Positions 8,381 through 15,496 of a DNA stretch of 25,629 nucleotides are shown here, piece after piece (the first letter of the stretch is position 1; each line of letters opens with the position of its first letter). The stretch is taken from the NCBI GenBank assembly GCA_964511575.1, contig CAZEFM010000054.1, forward strand, positions 1 to 25,629. Reading direction: 5' to 3'. Made by a program: the position numbers and the translations under genes. The notes beneath the pieces were generated by a model, which was not told where the DNA came from, did not search any database, and was given only the letters and a program-made list of their open reading frames with translations. The DNA is from CALKHT01 sp964511575. GTDB lineage: Bacteria > Planctomycetota > Phycisphaerae > Phycisphaerales > Phycisphaeraceae.

Positions 8381-8893
8381 TTACGCCATCTTCCGTTCGA
8401 TGCACTGCAACAGCGCCGCACGGACGCGAAACAGCGCCACCGCCACCGCGTTGGAGGTGCGCCCAACCCGTTCCGCCAACGCTTTGACCGAAAGTCCCTG
8501 ACCGTACCGGCTGCGAATCAGCGCTTCGTGCTTCGGCGGCAGCTTCGACAGACATTCCGCCAGCGCCTGCTGCTGCTCCTGCGCCGATTCGTCCAATCCC
8601 GCCGCCTCCTCCGCGATCAGCGCCAGCGCTTCATCGTTGAACATCAGCCGGTCACGCTGGACCCGGCGACGATGCGTGCGAACCTGGTTGTACGCCACAC
8701 GCAACGCCCACGCCATGAAATTCGTCCCGGGTTTGAACTGGTCCGCCTCTTCCCACAGCACCCGATTGGTTTCCTGCAGCACATCACTGGCGTGGTCGGC
8801 ATTGCCCAACAACGAAAAAATGAACCCGTACAATCGGTTCTGACACCCGATGAGCAACTGAATGAACGTGTTGTCGGGACGTGTCTGTGTCAA
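8381..8893 (-). CDS. ECF-type RNA polymerase sigma-70 factor
   Basis: The product is about 170 residues. Region 2 reads QNRLYGFIFSLLGNADHASD then VLQETNRVLW, then FMAWALRVAYNQVRTHRRR. Region 4 reads LSKLPPKHEALIRSRY, then SVKALAERVGRTSNAVAVAL. This matches the planctomycete/verrucomicrobial ECF group whose genes precede FecR or membrane regulators. The open frame extends to 9094, but the extra sequence is low-complexity and lies upstream of the predicted promoter (8936-8965). I therefore place the start at TTG 8893, which has AGAGG 9 nt upstream and gives the usual ECF length. The FecR/LamG gene follows after 3 bp. It probably directs transcription of the block down to 3827 or of distant exported-protein genes. 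Confidence 0.9.
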   Translation of the reverse strand: MTQTRPDNTFIQLLIGCQNRLYGFIFSLLGNADHASDVLQETNRVLWEEADQFKPGTNFMAWALRVAYNQVRTHRRRVQRDRLMFNDEALALIAEEAAGLDESAQEQQQALAECLSKLPPKHEALIRSRYGQGLSVKALAERVGRTSNAVAVALFRVRAALLQCIERKMA

Positions 8894-8935
8894 ATCAGGC
8901 CACCTCTTAAAGGAAAGGGCACAACCGGCGGCTGC

Positions 8936-8965
8936 ATTACATCTTTTTTCGCCACCCCGCATCAA
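8936..8965 (-). promoter_or_regulatory. Promoter of the sigma factor block
   Basis: On the minus strand TTGATG (8965-8960) and TGTAAT (8941-8936) are separated by 18 bp. A start near 8929 gives a leader of about 36 nt to the TTG codon at 8893. It lies in the 98-bp gap after comF. A housekeeping-type promoter implies that the sigma factor is not solely autoregulated. Confidence 0.55.
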
Positions 8966-8991
8966 CGGTGCATCACCGACGCACGGCACCT

Positions 8992-9732
8992 TTACGGCTG
9001 AATGCTTGTGAAGTTGCGCCCGCGCGGGTCCGCAACCGCAACCACCGCCACATCCACCGCTTCCGCGCCAGCGCGACGCAGCAGCCGGGCACACGCCCCA
9101 AGCGTTGCTCCCGTTGTCGTCACATCATCCACCAGAATGATCCGCCACCCCGTCAGATCGACCGGCCACATCAGGTCGAACGATCGGTGAATGTTGGCGC
9201 GGCGTTTCGACGGCGCAACACTCGTCTGCGGCGGGGTGTAGCGCGTGCGGCGCAGCAGCGGCACCATCGGCCAACCCCGTCGCCGGGCAATCGCCCGCGC
9301 CAGCAGCGTCGCCTGGTTGTACCCGCGTCCCCACCGCCGAAACCAATGCATCGGCACCGGGCACACCGCCACCGGCGTATCCGTCGGCGGCGACAGCACA
9401 TCGCCGAGCAACTGCCCGAAGAGCGTCGCCCACGTCCACTGCCGCGCAAACTTCATCCCGCGCACCCACCCGTCCACCGGATCCACATACGCCGAAAGAC
9501 GCGTCAACCGCCGCCACGCCAGCGGCCGCGACCGACAGAACGCACATCCGCCCGGCAGTGCCGCATGCTTCCCCGCCGATGCCCCGCAGCGCGTGCAGTA
9601 CTCCCCCGGCGCATCGACACGCCACCCCTCCTCGATCGCCAGCCGCAGCATCTGCGAGGTGGGCGCGGGGAACAACTCCCGCAGCGCCGAACGCAGCAAC
9701 CCCCCGTCACCCTCGAAATCGACCCGCGCCAT
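8992..9732 (-). CDS. comF: ComF-family phosphoribosyltransferase-like protein
   Basis: The 246-residue protein has an N-terminal zinc-ribbon-like pair of cysteine knuckles (CTRCG and CAFC) followed by a type I phosphoribosyltransferase fold. The fold shows PVPMHWFRRWGRGYNQA, the diagnostic PPQTSV segment and the PRPP loop ILVDDVTTTGAT. This order is the ComF/GntX arrangement. In naturally competent bacteria ComF acts in the cytoplasm during DNA uptake; in others its substrate is unknown. I chose ATG 9732 because the open frame upstream runs into the divergent pyrK gene and has no homology-like content. There is no Shine-Dalgarno sequence, but a TATAAC hexamer ends 9 nt before the ATG. It is divergent from pyrK with only 24 bp between start codons. 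No other competence genes are present. Confidence 0.88.
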   Translation of the reverse strand: MARVDFEGDGGLLRSALRELFPAPTSQMLRLAIEEGWRVDAPGEYCTRCGASAGKHAALPGGCAFCRSRPLAWRRLTRLSAYVDPVDGWVRGMKFARQWTWATLFGQLLGDVLSPPTDTPVAVCPVPMHWFRRWGRGYNQATLLARAIARRRGWPMVPLLRRTRYTPPQTSVAPSKRRANIHRSFDLMWPVDLTGWRIILVDDVTTTGATLGACARLLRRAGAEAVDVAVVAVADPRGRNFTSIQP

Positions 9733-9741
9733 GCCAAGGTG

Positions 9742-9771
9742 GTTATACTTCCGGCGATGATCTCGATCCAA
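9742..9771 (-). promoter_or_regulatory. comF promoter inside the start of pyrK
   Basis: On the minus strand TTGGAT (9771-9766) and TATAAC (9747-9742) are separated by 18 bp. The predicted start is within a few bases of the comF ATG, and the -35 box lies inside pyrK codons 4-5. Confidence 0.5.
9744..9749 (+). promoter_or_regulatory. -10 element of pyrK overlapping the comF -10
   Basis: TATACT is followed by 7 nt and the pyrK ATG at 9757, the spacing expected of a leaderless transcript. It shares four base pairs with the comF -10 on the other strand. No clear -35 box is present. Confidence 0.4.
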
Positions 9772-10770
9772 CCCCCACCCTCGCGCCACCGCCTGGACGC
9801 CCAGGTCGTCTTCAACCGCCGAATCTGCCGCGAACATTACCACTTGCGCCTGCGGATCATCGGCCAAATGCCCCTCACCCGCCCCGGACAGTTCATCCAA
9901 CTCGGCTGCCGTCCGCCCAACGGCTACGTCGACCTGCCCACCATGAACGGCGCCACCCTCGACGTGACGCCCGGCCACCCGCCGCGACTCCATCAACCCG
10001 AGTTATGCGAGTCGCTGGCGCTGCTGCGCCGCCCGTTCAGCCTCGCGGGACGCGGCAGCGATGAGGATGGCGACTGGATCGACATCATTCACCGCGTCGT
10101 CGGCGTCGGTACGCAGTGGCTGGCCGAACTCCACAAAAACGACCCGGTCGACCTCATCGGCCCGCTCGGCAACGCCTTCCAACTGCCCGGAAACAAGTCG
10201 ATCGGCCTGCTCGTGGGTGGCGGCGTGGGACTCCCGCCCATGTTCTACCTCGCCGAGGCGCTCCACCAGGCGCAGTGGCAGGCCATCGCCTTCGTCGGCG
10301 CGATGTCACGCGACCTGCTGGCGGTGCGGCTCAACCGAAACGTGGAAGTCCCCACCGACGGGACGCCCGCCCAGTGTGTCGAGGAGTTCGCTCGGTACGA
10401 CTATCCCGCGGTCATCACCACCGATGACGGCTCGCTGGGCCTGAAGGGTCGCATCACCGCCGGCCTGCAGCAGACGCTCGAAACGATGACCGACGAGGAG
10501 CGCGGCCGAACGGTGGTCTTCACCTGCGGCCCCGAACCGATGATGCACGCCGCCAGCCGACTCGCCGAACAGTACGGCGTCGACTGCCAGGTCTGCCTCG
10601 AACAGGCGATGGCGTGCGGCATGGGCACCTGCCAATCGTGCATCGTCAAGATCGACCCGACCCACACGCCTGATGCCGCCCACGGCCAAACCGCCGATGG
10701 CCGTCCGTGGCGCTTCCGCCTCGCCTGTACCGATGGCCCGGTCTTCAACGCGCGCGATGTGGTGTGGTAG
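9757..10770 (+). CDS. pyrK: Dihydroorotate dehydrogenase electron transfer subunit (PyrK-like)
   Basis: The 337-residue protein has the three PyrK parts in order. A ferredoxin-reductase FAD domain has RRPFSL at 91-96. An NAD-binding domain has LLVGGGVGLPPM at 151-162 and TCGPEPMM at 256-263. A C-terminal [2Fe-2S] module has Cys at 287, 292, 295 and 324 (CGMGTCQSC, then ACTDGPVF). PyrK passes electrons from dihydroorotate oxidation in PyrD-B to NAD+ during pyrimidine synthesis. It is longer than typical PyrK proteins (about 260 residues) because of an insertion of about 35 residues (52-86) before the FAD motif and an extended loop before the last Cys. No pyrD lies next to it. ATG 9757 is preferred, although the frame is open through the antisense of comF. 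A related hydrogenase- or reductase-linked FNR subunit is the main alternative. Confidence 0.85.
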   Translation: MISIQPPPSRHRLDAQVVFNRRICREHYHLRLRIIGQMPLTRPGQFIQLGCRPPNGYVDLPTMNGATLDVTPGHPPRLHQPELCESLALLRRPFSLAGRGSDEDGDWIDIIHRVVGVGTQWLAELHKNDPVDLIGPLGNAFQLPGNKSIGLLVGGGVGLPPMFYLAEALHQAQWQAIAFVGAMSRDLLAVRLNRNVEVPTDGTPAQCVEEFARYDYPAVITTDDGSLGLKGRITAGLQQTLETMTDEERGRTVVFTCGPEPMMHAASRLAEQYGVDCQVCLEQAMACGMGTCQSCIVKIDPTHTPDAAHGQTADGRPWRFRLACTDGPVFNARDVVW

Positions 10771-10854
10771 AACAAAGCGACGCCGACCGTTGATCCCAGC
10801 AAGACATACACCTAACATTTTAATACCGCGCGTGACCGTCGGAGATGTCGCTTT

Positions 10855-10870
10855 TGTCACCCCCCTGACA
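10855..10870. repeat. TGTCA-CCCCCC-TGACA inverted repeat
   Basis: Five-bp arms TGTCA and TGACA flank six C residues. The TGTCACCCCC core is the same block found at 10940-10952 (opposite strand), 24249-24261 and 24330-24340. It may be a regulator site or part of the repeated element. It lies about 85 bp after the pyrK stop. Confidence 0.45.
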
Positions 10871-10902
10871 TCCCGGACGACCGCTATAACCGTTGAAGCA
10901 AG

Positions 10903-10952
10903 ATGCGTTTAAGAGAAAACCTCGCCGCATCGAACAACTGGGGGGTGACATT
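10903..10952 (+). repeat. Copy A of a two-copy structured element (candidate ncRNA or mobile repeat)
   Basis: Copy A has a first block ATGCGTTTAAGAGAAA (10903-10918), a 21-nt spacer, then GGGGGGTGACATT (10940-10952). Copy B at 24249-24298 (minus strand) has the same two blocks with a 20-nt spacer. In copy A, GATGCG (10902-10907) pairs with CGCATC (10926-10931) around the AGAGAAA-containing loop. GGGGG (10941-10945) can pair with CCCCC (10954-10958), and GTTGAAG (10892-10898) with CTTCAAC (10960-10966), forming a closed three-helix fold. A TATAAC hexamer at 10885-10890 and a terminator at 10980-11010 bracket it, predicting a transcript of about 115 nt. The 403-bp gap between pyrK and the STAS gene contains no other gene that I can support. 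Confidence 0.5.
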
Positions 10953-10979
10953 GCCCCCTCTTCAACCGCCAGGCACCAC

Positions 10980-11010
10980 GCCCGGAACCCATCAGCCTCC
11001 GGGCCTTTTT
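10980..11010 (+). terminator. Rho-independent terminator downstream of copy A
   Basis: GCCCGGA (10980-10986) pairs with TCCGGGC (10998-11004) around an 11-nt loop and is followed by CTTTTT. It lies 210 bp after pyrK and 164 bp before the STAS gene, so it ends either a long pyrK transcript or, more simply, a small RNA starting near 10897. Confidence 0.75.
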
Positions 11011-11173
11011 GATGACATCGCTTGCGGAAAAGCATCGCGGTTGGCGCAACGACCATCTGGTGTGTCGAGTGCGCGGACAGCATGATCGATTCGGCAGGCG
11101 GAATGGCCGCACGGCGGTTACAATGGCGGCAGTCTGGGATGTCTGGAGCGATTCCGCGCTCGGGGGTACGACC

Positions 11174-11566
11174 ATGCGATCTTACTATGACGGCACTGAG
11201 ACGGACCTGTTGATCCTCGAAGTGGACGACACGGTCAACAGTTCGGACGCTTACCGCGATCTGCAGCACCTGGAGCGGGTGATGCGGTCGGGGCTGCGAA
11301 AACTGGTGGCCGACTGCCAGAAACTCAAATACCTGTCCACCAACGGGATAGGCATGCTCCTGCTCCTGCACAAACGGATGACCGAACGGGGCGGAGCGTT
11401 CGTGCTGGTGAATCTGGACGGCCCGGCGGCCGATGTGATTCGTACCGTTCGGCTGGATCGGGTGTTTCATATTGATGCGTCGCTGGAACTGGCCCGTGCG
11501 ACAGCCCGGGGGGTGAGCACCGAGCGAGACAACGCGGCTGAGGCGATGGACCATGCGCATGAATAA
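11174..11566 (+). CDS. STAS-domain protein (anti-sigma factor antagonist-like)
   Basis: The 130-residue protein consists almost entirely of a STAS domain: LILEVDDTVNSSD as the first strands, KLVADCQKLKYLSTNGIGML around the phosphorylation-loop position, then GAFVLVNLD and VRLDRVFHID. Ser/Thr residues of the LSTNG loop sit where SpoIIAA-type antagonists are phosphorylated by a partner kinase. Such proteins free sigma factors from anti-sigma proteins or act as switch components in stressosome-like pathways. No GHKL kinase or phosphatase is nearby. I chose ATG 11174 since upstream frame sequence is not STAS-like and GGGGG lies upstream. The following secreted-protein gene overlaps its last 14 bp, so the two are co-expressed. 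Confidence 0.82.
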   Translation: MRSYYDGTETDLLILEVDDTVNSSDAYRDLQHLERVMRSGLRKLVADCQKLKYLSTNGIGMLLLLHKRMTERGGAFVLVNLDGPAADVIRTVRLDRVFHIDASLELARATARGVSTERDNAAEAMDHAHE

Positions 11567-12584
11567 CCGCAGGACGAGGCGGATCCCGGTCGCGATCATC
11601 ACCCTGGCGCTGCTGGTGTGCCTGATGACGTCGGCGGCACCCTCGGTGTCCGGGCAGGATCGGCCCACCGCGCGGGACGTACGGCGCGACCGGTTGTGGA
11701 GCCAGCAATGGCCACGCTACGCCGCCAAGTTTCAGAAGCTCGGCGATGCGTACTACTACTTCCCCCATTTCAGCGAAGAGGCGACCAACAGCCTGGGGCT
11801 CAGCGAACGTGAGATTCGCGACGATGTCACCGTCGAGTGGATCCCCAACCCCAACAAGCTCATCAACAAGGTCGTCTCGCGAAAGGTGAGCAGCCCGCCG
11901 GAAGACATCGCGGTTGCGCTGCGAGTGCTGCCAGCCTACCGCGCGGGGGAATACGGCTACATTCAGTCGTGCAACATCGTCGAGTCGCGTGGCGAGGGTG
12001 AAGCGGTGGTCAACGAAATACGGCTGCTCGATCGACGCGAACTGGAACGGCAGCGCCGCGACACCGTCGACCTGGTGAAACGCGAGCTTGGCGCGTTGCC
12101 GCGCTTGCGCACCGATCCGGAGGATGTGCTGCGTTTCATGTTCCGCCACCGCTCCAAGGCGCTGGAACTGGAGGAAGCGATCGCAGCGGATGGGCGGCCA
12201 CTGCTTCTGCGCGGCTTCACGAGAGAACATACGCGCGAACATCGGCTGTCGCGCATGCCGAGCGAAGGCTCCACGTGGGATGGCCCGATCCACATCGCGA
12301 TTCTGGGTGAGGAGGACGGCCGCATGGTGGCGGTGCCCCCGACGATGCTGAAGCCGGTCGAGACGGAGGAGGAGTTTCTCGATGTGCTGGCAAGCCGGAA
12401 TATCACCCGGGAGATGTTTCTCGATCAGTTCGAGGAGCTGATGCGCAACCGCATCGCCATGGCGCAGATCGAAAAGCGCATGAGCATGTTCGTGGCGGCG
12501 CTCGGCGACAACGCGATGGAAGGCATCGACCTGCGCGAGAGTTTTGAGGATGTCGACAAGGCGGCTGGCGCGGGACCGCGGTGA
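11553..12584 (+). CDS. Secreted protein of unknown function, coupled to the STAS gene
   Basis: The 343-residue protein begins with a basic stretch and a hydrophobic signal peptide (about 11-34, ending near VSGQD). The mature part is charged and rich in Arg and Glu, with no cysteine cluster, metal motif or catalytic signature that I recognise. Repeated short acidic helices near the C-terminus (TEEEFLDVLASRNITREMF, then ELMRNRIAMAQIEKR) suggest a helical tail. Its ATG lies inside the end of the STAS gene, with GAGG upstream, which indicates translational coupling. A second in-frame ATG at 11559 is also possible. It converges with the 932-residue gene 30 bp away. It could be an exported effector or sensor for the STAS protein, but that is only inferred from gene order. 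Confidence 0.72.
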   Translation: MRMNNRRTRRIPVAIITLALLVCLMTSAAPSVSGQDRPTARDVRRDRLWSQQWPRYAAKFQKLGDAYYYFPHFSEEATNSLGLSEREIRDDVTVEWIPNPNKLINKVVSRKVSSPPEDIAVALRVLPAYRAGEYGYIQSCNIVESRGEGEAVVNEIRLLDRRELERQRRDTVDLVKRELGALPRLRTDPEDVLRFMFRHRSKALELEEAIAADGRPLLLRGFTREHTREHRLSRMPSEGSTWDGPIHIAILGEEDGRMVAVPPTMLKPVETEEEFLDVLASRNITREMFLDQFEELMRNRIAMAQIEKRMSMFVAALGDNAMEGIDLRESFEDVDKAAGAGPR

Positions 12585-12614
12585 TGAACGCTGCCCCTGT
12601 TGAGACATGTCACG

Positions 12615-15413
12615 TCAGCGCGTGCCGGGTTTGAGTTTGTAGGTGAGTGTGACGGGGCCGTTGGCCTGTCGAATCCCCGCGCGCACAGCATGCTGCAACG
12701 CCGCATCCGCGCCATTCGCAAACGTGAAGCGACGAATCACCGATTGCCCCGGTTCCAGCCGCGTGATCAATCGTTCCTGCCGGGCGAAACCCTGCAGGTG
12801 AGCGAAGGCATAGATCGTCATCGGTTTGTCGGTGCGATTGGTGATCCGTTGAACAACGCGGGCATCGGTCTGGCCCGTTTCCGGGTTGTTGATGAGCATG
12901 ACGTGTGCATCGACGTCGACATCCTCAAGGCCGATTTCAAGTGGGGCAGCAACAGCGACGGTGTAGTGCTCATCCGCGGTGAACTCGAACGCCGCGACGA
13001 GTTGTTTAACTCCAGCGGTTTCGGAAACCGGGAATTGAATGTTTAGCGGAATCGTGCGCGACTCACCCGCCGGGATGGAGAACTGCGTGATCCGCGGTTG
13101 AATGTCCCAGTCGGCCGGTTCCGTCAGCCGCATCTGACCGGAGATCGTGTGCGACCAGGGATTGTGAATGGTGAGCGTGCGACGATGCACCTGATGCCGT
13201 GAGGCGATGAACGGCTCATCAATGCGAAACAGCGCCCGGAACAACGCAAGCTCCACATCGATGCCTTCGATGAAGATCGGCGTGTTGCTCAGGGTGAGCT
13301 GATGTCTTCCCTGCGACATCGCAACCGCCTGACGATTGTTGAATACATCAACGATATACGGTTGCCCGCCCAGAAACATGTCGATATGTGCCTGATCCTG
13401 CGGGGCGGCACGGTTCCATGCGACGATCGCCCCATCCGATTCACCGGCAAGGATCATCGCCTCAACGCCTTCGCTCAACGGAAGGCGAGCAACCACGCGA
13501 CGTCCCGCCAACCGATGAGCGACCGTGGAAAAGACACCCAGCAGCGGATCGGGCGTGAGGTGCAGTTGTCGATCGTCGGCAAGTGTCCACGGACGGTTGA
13601 TGGTGATGCCCGACGCCCCAGCTTCCCAGCCATACAGCATGCGGAGCACCAGATCATTGATGCGGTCGGCATGCTGGAAGTGCGTGGCAGGCAAAACGTC
13701 CAGATCGAGCCTTACCCGCGTTGAAGGATCAGCCTGCCAGTGCTGCAGGTACTGGATGAACTCGGCGGGCTGTACCGAAGTGGGCACGTGCAGGGCGTAG
13801 GTGAGCCCACGAGGCATCTCGTCCCGCCGCGACTGCGTGATGCGCCACGGCACGGTCATCTGCGGCTGCGGCGCAACGGTGGTGAACGTTCGCACCGCCG
13901 CATCCGTCATGTCCGGTGATTGCGCTTCGTGGAAGGTGCGCGACTGAGCGCTCGGCCCGAGTTGCCACTGCCGCACGCGTTCGCCGAGGCGCAGCGTCAG
14001 CGCGGTGAGGTAGCCGTTCCACTGCGTCGCATCGACATCGGCGGCAAAGAGCCCCAACGGCATGTCGTCGCTGATTCCGAGCGGCCCCGCAAGCACATCC
14101 GGTATCGGGTGCATGCTCAACGTCACTCGGCCACTGCGCGAAACAACATCCTGAACCACCCGCTCCAGCGACGTGTGACGCAGGTGAATGTTGTCGAGCG
14201 TGGTCTGTCGGTCCCACAGGCTGGCGACCAGCCCATGCACCCCCGCGCCATCCATCAGCAACGGTACGAGGGCGAGTTCCTCGGCGGGAAGATCCTCGGC
14301 ACACAGGGCGAATCGCCCCGCTTCGTGACCATCCAACGCGCGGTCGCCATCCAGATAGAGTAGCGCCATCCGGGTGCGAGCCACAAACGACCGTTCCGCA
14401 TTCGCATGATCCGGCGAGATGGATGGGTCAGCCGCCCCAATCCGCATCTCGACGAGATACCAGCCAAAGCGATCGAGCTTCGGTCGCCAGAGCCACTGCG
14501 ACGGTTCGCCCGCTCCGACGCGTCGCCGCAACGACGCAACCGACGCAAACGTGTGGTCGAACACCGTCACTTCCGCGAGCAACGGTTGCCCGGTCAGATC
14601 GCGCACTTCGAACGACAACACCGGCTGATGCGGCGAACGAATGACATTCACCCGGCTTTGCGTTCGCATCTGCAGATACGGCAACTGCCAGATGGCGATA
14701 TCGTCGAACCACGCCTCGCCGCGCACCTGCTGATACACAATCTGCCGATCGCCCAGCAACGATCGTTCATCGCGCTGCCCCTGGACAAGTTCCAGTTGCA
14801 TGCCGATCCATGCCACGTCCGTATGTTTGCCGACCAGCCGCAGTTCGACGGGCTTCCATGCGTTGTCGGTGCGGATGAGGTCCGAGTGGACGACGCTCGA
14901 TTCGATGCGTTCGCCCTTGCCGTCGACAAAGTACGCCACGATGCGCGCCGAGGCGTGCTTCAGAACGCCAGTGCGAACGTTCAGTTGAATGAGGTAGTCG
15001 ATGTCGGGCATCGCGGGCACCGCGCCGATCTGCAGAAACGCGCCGACCGAGCCGTTGTCCAGTCCCAGATGCAGGCTGTACTGGCCGCTGGTCTTTTCGC
15101 GCGTGTCGAACCCGACCGAGTTATGGCGGGAGTAGCCCGGCAGGTGCATCAGTTCCTGATGGACCGGCTGACGGATGAAGTTGGGGTCGCTGCTCGCCTC
15201 GGGGCGGCCCATCACATACCAGTAAAGGGGCAGCCGTTCGAACTGCCCCAGCGGTGCGCCTTCGATGGTTTCCTCGAAGTCAAAAAGGTGCACGAGCCGC
15301 CGCGACTGCACCGCGCCACGGGGTGCCGCTTCCGCGCGCACCATCTCCGCCAGACAGATGGCGCACAGCACCACCAACAGCACCCAGGCGATGAACCGAA
15401 TATCACGCCCCAT
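12615..15413 (-). CDS. Large secreted multidomain protein, possibly carbohydrate-active, unknown function
   Basis: The 932-residue protein starts with a signal peptide or anchor (FIAWVLLVVLCAICLAEM, then AEA). The N-terminal region looks like a jelly-roll binding domain (LVHLFDFEETIEGAPLGQFE, SGQYSLHLGLDNGS, WFDDIAIWQLP). The middle has a segment around YGWEAGASGITINRPW and DPLLGVFSTVAHRLAGRRV like the barrel end of planctomycete glycosidase-type proteins. A beta-sandwich follows (EAMILAGESDGAIVAWN, then LSNTPIFIEG). The C-terminus resembles NEW3/NPCBM-associated beta domains (LTIHNPWSHTISGQMRL, IPAGESRTIPLNI, ITNRTDKPM). I cannot point to catalytic residues. It lies 83 bp downstream of prfA on the same strand. 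The ATG at 15413 has only a weak ribosome binding site. Domain calls are pattern impressions, not alignments. Confidence 0.7.
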   Translation of the reverse strand: MGRDIRFIAWVLLVVLCAICLAEMVRAEAAPRGAVQSRRLVHLFDFEETIEGAPLGQFERLPLYWYVMGRPEASSDPNFIRQPVHQELMHLPGYSRHNSVGFDTREKTSGQYSLHLGLDNGSVGAFLQIGAVPAMPDIDYLIQLNVRTGVLKHASARIVAYFVDGKGERIESSVVHSDLIRTDNAWKPVELRLVGKHTDVAWIGMQLELVQGQRDERSLLGDRQIVYQQVRGEAWFDDIAIWQLPYLQMRTQSRVNVIRSPHQPVLSFEVRDLTGQPLLAEVTVFDHTFASVASLRRRVGAGEPSQWLWRPKLDRFGWYLVEMRIGAADPSISPDHANAERSFVARTRMALLYLDGDRALDGHEAGRFALCAEDLPAEELALVPLLMDGAGVHGLVASLWDRQTTLDNIHLRHTSLERVVQDVVSRSGRVTLSMHPIPDVLAGPLGISDDMPLGLFAADVDATQWNGYLTALTLRLGERVRQWQLGPSAQSRTFHEAQSPDMTDAAVRTFTTVAPQPQMTVPWRITQSRRDEMPRGLTYALHVPTSVQPAEFIQYLQHWQADPSTRVRLDLDVLPATHFQHADRINDLVLRMLYGWEAGASGITINRPWTLADDRQLHLTPDPLLGVFSTVAHRLAGRRVVARLPLSEGVEAMILAGESDGAIVAWNRAAPQDQAHIDMFLGGQPYIVDVFNNRQAVAMSQGRHQLTLSNTPIFIEGIDVELALFRALFRIDEPFIASRHQVHRRTLTIHNPWSHTISGQMRLTEPADWDIQPRITQFSIPAGESRTIPLNIQFPVSETAGVKQLVAAFEFTADEHYTVAVAAPLEIGLEDVDVDAHVMLINNPETGQTDARVVQRITNRTDKPMTIYAFAHLQGFARQERLITRLEPGQSVIRRFTFANGADAALQHAVRAGIRQANGPVTLTYKLKPGTR

Positions 15414-15496
15414 GGCTTACTTATCGGCCCACCGGCGGCAAACAATTGAGAGAAGCGCGGTTTGAAAAGGTCGTCCCCCCGCGCGGGAGAATGGTG

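Noticed and set aside
8968..9756. Upstream in-frame extension of pyrK (263 codons)
   Set aside because: It is antisense to comF, has an Arg/Pro/His-rich composition and no homology-like motif. The PyrK domain begins just after ATG 9757.
11325..12608. 427-codon minus-strand open frame opposite the STAS and secreted-protein genes
   Set aside because: The plus strand has a STAS domain, a signal peptide and an overlapping start typical of coupled genes. The minus frame has none of these.
14406..15449. 347-codon plus-strand open frame opposite the start of the 932-residue gene
   Set aside because: The minus strand starts with a clear signal peptide and domain-like sequence. The plus frame is a compositional shadow.
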